10,330 nt of DNA from Deltaproteobacteria bacterium. Lineage in GTDB: Bacteria > Desulfobacterota > Syntrophia > Syntrophales > UBA2210. Both the position numbers and the translations under genes were made by a program. The DNA lies in assembly GCA_016935875.1 (NCBI GenBank), contig JAFGQD010000094.1:1-10330 (forward strand). Direction: 5' to 3'. The notes under the pieces were generated by a model. The model searched no databases and was not told the origin of the DNA. It worked only from the letters and a program-made list of their open reading frames with translations. Of this stretch, positions 6,830 through 10,330 are shown piece after piece (within the stretch, counting starts at the first letter, position 1; each line of letters opens with the position of its first letter).

Positions 6830-6849
6830 CAATCCCATGGTGTTATAAA
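6821..6849 (+). promoter_or_regulatory. sigma70-like promoter for the deformylase operon
   Basis: -35 TTGAAA (6821-6826) and -10 TATAAA (6844-6849) with an ideal 17-base spacer, 39 bases upstream of the deformylase ATG. The -35 lies inside the right arm of the palindrome, so binding there would block RNA polymerase. Confidence 0.65.
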
Positions 6850-6888
6850 AACCGGAAATCAAGAAAAGAAAGGCCCTGTGCAAGGAAT

Positions 6889-7446
6889 ATGAAGACTTGG
6901 AAATTATGGGAAAATGAAAAGATTAATCAGGAGGAAGCACGACTTCTGAGGAGGATCGCCGACGAGATCCCCATTCCCTTTGATGAAGAGGGGAAAAAAG
7001 ACATACAAACCCTCATCGATGCGTTTGTTGGAAGGGATGACGCTGCGGGACTTGCCGCTCCACAGATAGGGATAAGTAAAAGGATCGTGGCCTTCAGGAA
7101 TGGAAATTTCAACGACAGGCCCCCAATACAAAAGGACGACGGCACGTACGATGTTCTTGTAAACCCTAGAATCACACAGATAAGGGGGGACAGGGAAAAG
7201 ACGCGGGAGGCATGCCTGTCCTGCCCCGACATAAGCGCCGATGTCGTCAGGGCTACCTCTATAAAGGTTAAGGCGTATAATGAAAAAGGTGAGAAGATAA
7301 ACAAACGGTACACGGGATTTCTTGCCCGCGTTGTTCAGCACGAGCTTGATCACCTTGATGGGAAACTCATCGTCGACCGTGGTACAACGATCTACTATCC
7401 CAAAGAAAAGGCTCTCTTCTTCGACAAGATTTTCCAAGATGAATAA
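6889..7446 (+). CDS. atypical peptide deformylase
   Basis: A 185-residue protein of the deformylase family, metalloenzymes that remove the formyl group from the N-terminal Met of nascent proteins. All three motifs are present but two deviate. Motif 1 is AAGLAAPQIG (52-61) where GxGLAAPQ is usual; motif 2 is EACLSCPD (107-114) where EGCLS is usual; motif 3 is QHELDHLDG (150-158). The metal ligands Cys109, His151 and His155, catalytic Glu152 and Gln59 are kept, so it should be active. The N-terminus (MKTWKLWENEKINQEEARLL) does not resemble the common MAIRPIL-type start, and an insert-like stretch lies around 70-90 (FRNGNFNDRPPIQKDDG). It is probably a second or divergent deformylase and may act on other formylated peptides. 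AAGGA lies only 2 bases before ATG, too close to be ideal, but no other in-frame start is visible. First gene of the plus-strand operon. Confidence 0.85.
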   Translation: MKTWKLWENEKINQEEARLLRRIADEIPIPFDEEGKKDIQTLIDAFVGRDDAAGLAAPQIGISKRIVAFRNGNFNDRPPIQKDDGTYDVLVNPRITQIRGDREKTREACLSCPDISADVVRATSIKVKAYNEKGEKINKRYTGFLARVVQHELDHLDGKLIVDRGTTIYYPKEKALFFDKIFQDE

Positions 7447-7493
7447 ATCCTCCCCACATCAAGCTTCGGGAATTTCAGTCAGGAGGTTATTAC

Positions 7494-8069
7494 ATGTCAT
7501 ATGATACAACATGCCGCTATTTCGAAAAGGCCGGGCAGGAAAATACCAGAGAAGTGATGGAGGCCGCCTCACAGCGAGCGAAGCATCTTGGTATCAGCAC
7601 AATCCTTGTGGCAACATGCAGCGGGAAAACCGCCATGGAGGCAATCAACTGCATGGCCCCTGATATGGAAATCATAGCTGTTACCCATTACACAGGTTTC
7701 GTGCGCCCCAATCATCAGGAGATGGCAGAAGAGATGCGCCGAACACTGGAATCCAAAGGAGTGCGGGTATTGACGTGCCAGCACGCATTCGGTGGAGTGG
7801 GACGGGGTATACGGAGATGTTTGAAAACCTACCAGATTGATGAGATTATGGCATACACCTTGAGGATGTTCGGCCAGGGAACAAAAGTGGCCATTGAGCT
7901 GGCATTGATGGCCGCCGACGCAGGCCTGGTAAGGACAGACAAAGACATCATATCCATCGGGGGAACAGCCAGGGGAGCCGATACCGCTCTGCTCCTCCGC
8001 CCCGCCAACAGTTCAGAGGTTTTCAACCTGAAGGTAAAGGAAATCATCTGTAAGCCTGCAACATGGTAG
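7494..8069 (+). CDS. stand-alone pyruvate kinase C-terminal (alpha/beta) domain protein, COG1751-like
   Basis: A 191-residue protein consisting of little more than one PK_C-type alpha/beta domain. In pyruvate kinase that domain binds allosteric effectors; the catalytic barrel is absent here, so it cannot be a pyruvate kinase. Visible features: N-terminal helix with a conserved-looking NTREVMEAASQRAKHLG (17-33), beta strand and loop STILVATCSGKTA (35-47), AVTHYTGFVRPNHQEM (62-77), GVGRGIRRCL (101-110), and the C-terminal DIISIGGTARGADTALLLRP (151-170), glycine-rich and likely to bind a phosphate-bearing ligand. No signal peptide or membrane segment. A strong Shine-Dalgarno AGGAGGT lies 6 bases before the ATG. 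It is 47 bases after the deformylase and 11 before the aminopeptidase. The function of such free PK_C proteins is not established to my knowledge; a ligand-sensing role is a guess. Confidence 0.85.
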   Translation: MSYDTTCRYFEKAGQENTREVMEAASQRAKHLGISTILVATCSGKTAMEAINCMAPDMEIIAVTHYTGFVRPNHQEMAEEMRRTLESKGVRVLTCQHAFGGVGRGIRRCLKTYQIDEIMAYTLRMFGQGTKVAIELALMAADAGLVRTDKDIISIGGTARGADTALLLRPANSSEVFNLKVKEIICKPATW

Positions 8070-8080
8070 AAGGAGTATTC

Positions 8081-9283
8081 ATGCCGCTCACAAAAGACTA
8101 TTTGAACAGATACGCCGACGCCTTATTGTGGGGACTGTTGAAAGCCAGGACAGGACGGTTCAAACGGGGCGACATTGTTCTGATTCGATACGAAGCGCCA
8201 GCCTTGAGTCTGGCCGAGATCATCTATGACAGGCTGCTCGTCATGGGGATGAATCCCATATCCCGCGTCGGGCTTACCGCAAACATGGAACGCAGTTTTT
8301 TTGATAGAGCGAACGGCCGCCAACTCGTTTTTCATCCCCCCGGTGAAAAGGAGCTGTATGGTTCGCTCAATGGAAGCCTTTTCATCTGCGCTCCCGAATC
8401 CCTCACCCACCTGAAAGATGCCGATCCCAAAAAGATAGCCAAGTCACTGATCGCTCGAAAAGCACTGCGGGAGATTCTGGATAGAAGAGAAGATATCGGA
8501 GAATTCGGCTGGACACTCTGCACATTTCCAACACCTGAACTCGCCAAAAACGCGAAGCTCACCCTTGCGCAATACACCAACCAGATAATAAAGGCCTGTT
8601 TCCTGGACAGCAACAATCCGGTTTCCAAGTGGGAAAGCATATACAGAGAGGCAGGAGAGATAAAAAAATGGTTGAACAGCATGGCTGTTTCGTACTACCA
8701 TATTCAATCTGAAAATATCGACCTTCGTATAACACCGGGTAAAAAGAGACTGTGGATAGGTGTTTCAGGTCACAATATACCGAGCTTCGAGCTTTTCATC
8801 TCTCCCGACTGGAGAGGAACCGAGGGTTATTATTTTGCCAACCAGCCCTCTTTCAGAAGTGGAAATTACGTGGAGAAGATACGGCTTGTCTTTGAAAAGG
8901 GTCGCGCCGTCACAATTGAGGCCTTAACCGGTGAAGACTTTACGATACAACAACTGTCCATGGACAGTGGCGCCGGCAGGATTGGAGAGTTTTCCCTTAC
9001 AGACAGGCGTTTTTCCAGAATCGACACATTCATGGCGGACACTCTCTTCGATGAAAACTACGGGGGGCGATGGGGGAATTGCCATATAGCCGTCGGTGCA
9101 TCTTTCTCAGAAACATACGATGGTAATCCGGCCGACTTGACAAAAGCCATGAAAAAGAGTCTCGGGTTTAACGACTCGGCTCTGCACTGGGACATGGTAA
9201 ACACGGAAGAAAAGGTCGTAAGCGCCCGTCTATCAGACGGGAGGACCGTTACGATCTATGAAAACGGCATCTTTTGCTGTTAG
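8081..9283 (+). CDS. M29-family metallo-aminopeptidase (AmpS/PepS/aminopeptidase T-like)
   Basis: About 400 residues, the usual length for peptidase family M29, which removes N-terminal amino acids using a two-metal site. Numbered from the upstream ATG at 8063, the expected ligands are all visible: Glu243 in NIPSFELFISPDWRGTEG, Glu309 in SGAGRIGEFSLTD, His341 in NCHIAVGASFSE, His375 and Asp377 in LHWDMV. The N-terminal half has the typical LLKARTGRFKRGDIVLIRYEAPA block and a helical middle around 120-210. The protein is probably cytoplasmic. The start at 8081 is preferred: AAGGAG lies 5 bases upstream, while ATG 8063 would overlap the previous gene by 7 bases without a good site. Placement after a deformylase suggests joint work on peptide or protein N-termini, but M29 enzymes may simply degrade peptides. 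Confidence 0.9.
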   Translation: MPLTKDYLNRYADALLWGLLKARTGRFKRGDIVLIRYEAPALSLAEIIYDRLLVMGMNPISRVGLTANMERSFFDRANGRQLVFHPPGEKELYGSLNGSLFICAPESLTHLKDADPKKIAKSLIARKALREILDRREDIGEFGWTLCTFPTPELAKNAKLTLAQYTNQIIKACFLDSNNPVSKWESIYREAGEIKKWLNSMAVSYYHIQSENIDLRITPGKKRLWIGVSGHNIPSFELFISPDWRGTEGYYFANQPSFRSGNYVEKIRLVFEKGRAVTIEALTGEDFTIQQLSMDSGAGRIGEFSLTDRRFSRIDTFMADTLFDENYGGRWGNCHIAVGASFSETYDGNPADLTKAMKKSLGFNDSALHWDMVNTEEKVVSARLSDGRTVTIYENGIFCC

Positions 9284-9293
9284 GACTCCACAC

Positions 9294-10313
9294 ATGGCAA
9301 AACCTGGCAAGAGCGCAGAAAAATCCGCTACCCTTGCGGGAGACAAACGACCCTTTACAGAAGGAGAACAACTCTTATACGCGTCCTTCGAACACTCTCC
9401 CATACCAACGTTTGTTATAGGCAGGGACCACAAAATAATATACTGGAACAGGGCGCTCGAGAAAATGAGCGGCATTACGGCCAGAGAGGTGGTCGGTTCG
9501 AAAGATCACTGGAAGGCTTTCTACCGTGAATATAGGCCCACCATGGCCGATCTTATCGTGAATGAGCGTCAGGGCGACATTCCGCTTTGGTACCTGGGCA
9601 AGTACAAAAAATCACACTTGATAGAAGATGCCTATGAGGGTACGGATTTTTTCCCGGAACTGGGAGGGGGCGGCAAGTGGCTGCGGTTTACCGTCTCCGC
9701 GCTGAGGGACTCGGCAGGAGCCATCTTAGGGGCAGTGGAAACCCTTGAAGATGTAACGGACCGCAAACTTGCCGAGGATGCGTTGAGAGAAAGTGAAACA
9801 ATGTACCGGGCATTGAGCATCACCGATGCGCTTACCACTCTTTACAATTCGAGGTATTTCTACGACCAGTTACGATTAGAGATAGAGCGGGCGGATCGCT
9901 ACGGTCATCCCCTCTCCCTTCTTCTCCTGGATATCGACAATTTCAAAAAATTCAACGACTCATATGGACACCTCGAAGGAGATGTGGTTCTTGTCAGACT
10001 GGGAGAGGTCATCCGGCGATGCCTGCGAAAAACGGATTCCGCATACCGGTTCGGGGGGGAGGAATTTACCGTTATCATGCCCGAAACAACCGGAGACGCG
10101 GCAACCAGTCTCGCGGAAAGGATACGGGAAGAATACGAACATGAGGGCTTTTACCCCCTGGGCGGCGGTGAAGCAATATACGAGACAGTGAGCATTGGGG
10201 TTGCCCAGTATATATTTCAAGAGGAATTAAAGATGTTTCTCAAACGGTCCGACTCCAACATGTACGAAGCCAAGCGACAGGGGAAAAACCGGGTATTTTA
10301 CCGGAAAAAATAG
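9294..10313 (+). CDS. PAS-GGDEF diguanylate cyclase
   Basis: About 339 residues. It makes the second messenger c-di-GMP from two GTP. Numbered from an upstream ATG at 9258: PAS sensor domain about 40-170 (FEHSPIPTFVIGRDHKIIYW, then ITAREVVGS, and a PAC-like end ILGAVETLEDVTDRK), a linker helix ALRESETMYRAL (175-186) and the GGDEF domain about 187-351. The active loop is GGEEF (266-270), the metal Asp is in LLLDIDNFKKFND (222-234), and the product-inhibition I-site RKTD (257-260) lies five residues before GGEEF, so the enzyme should be active and feedback-inhibited. No transmembrane segment or signal peptide is visible: a soluble sensor. ATG 9294 is preferred, with AGGA 8 bases upstream and a 10-base gap from the aminopeptidase; starting at 9258 would overlap it by 26 bases. 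The PAS ligand is unknown. Confidence 0.9.
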   Translation: MAKPGKSAEKSATLAGDKRPFTEGEQLLYASFEHSPIPTFVIGRDHKIIYWNRALEKMSGITAREVVGSKDHWKAFYREYRPTMADLIVNERQGDIPLWYLGKYKKSHLIEDAYEGTDFFPELGGGGKWLRFTVSALRDSAGAILGAVETLEDVTDRKLAEDALRESETMYRALSITDALTTLYNSRYFYDQLRLEIERADRYGHPLSLLLLDIDNFKKFNDSYGHLEGDVVLVRLGEVIRRCLRKTDSAYRFGGEEFTVIMPETTGDAATSLAERIREEYEHEGFYPLGGGEAIYETVSIGVAQYIFQEELKMFLKRSDSNMYEAKRQGKNRVFYRKK

Positions 10314-10330
10314 GGCGCCGCGAAAGAGCA

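Noticed and set aside
6904..7437. A 177-codon minus-strand frame opposite the deformylase
   Set aside because: The plus-strand frame carries all three deformylase motifs; the antisense frame shows none of any family.
10314..10330. Sequence after the diguanylate cyclase stop
   Set aside because: Only 17 bases remain; nothing can be supported.

Overview
The window looks like a bacterial chromosome of moderate base composition, most likely a deltaproteobacterium in the broad sense (Desulfobacterota, for example Syntrophales-like). This rests on family knowledge rather than a search: a Rho with the P-loop variant SPPRTGKT followed by rpmE, a SelA for selenocysteine synthesis, a HemW/HemN-like radical SAM protein, a free-standing pyruvate-kinase C-terminal-domain protein and a PAS-GGDEF protein. 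Genes are dense. I see no insertion sequence, phage gene, CRISPR array, rRNA or tRNA.

Minus strand, read from right to left (6746 down to 1): a HemW/HemN-like radical SAM protein (TTG start); selA, with its own sigma70-like promoter in the 90-base gap before it; an RluD-family pseudouridine synthase; a PgeF/LACC1-family multicopper-fold protein; a roughly 430-base rho leader; rho; rpmE (L31); and the first 47 bases of another gene. These are translation and RNA housekeeping functions (selenocysteinyl-tRNA synthesis, rRNA modification, transcription termination, ribosomal protein).

Plus strand, read from left to right (6889 to 10313): an atypical peptide deformylase, a stand-alone PK_C-domain protein (COG1751-like), an M29-family metallo-aminopeptidase with all five metal ligands, and a cytoplasmic PAS-GGDEF diguanylate cyclase with an intact I-site. 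Gaps are 47, 11 and 10 bases, so this looks like one operon. Deformylase and aminopeptidase suggest a peptide N-terminus or peptide turnover theme. The roles of the PK_C protein and the cyclase beside them are unknown.

The two blocks diverge from a 142-base region (6747-6888) that carries a perfect 10-base-arm inverted repeat overlapping the -35 elements of predicted promoters on both strands. The other notable non-coding region is the rho leader (1603-2031), with a promoter at its far end, two tiny ORFs that overlap by ATGA, and an exact 12-base copy of the rho ribosome-binding region. I did not find a clearly new multi-gene system. The best leads are this shared operator, the rho leader, and the deformylase/PK_C/M29/GGDEF operon.
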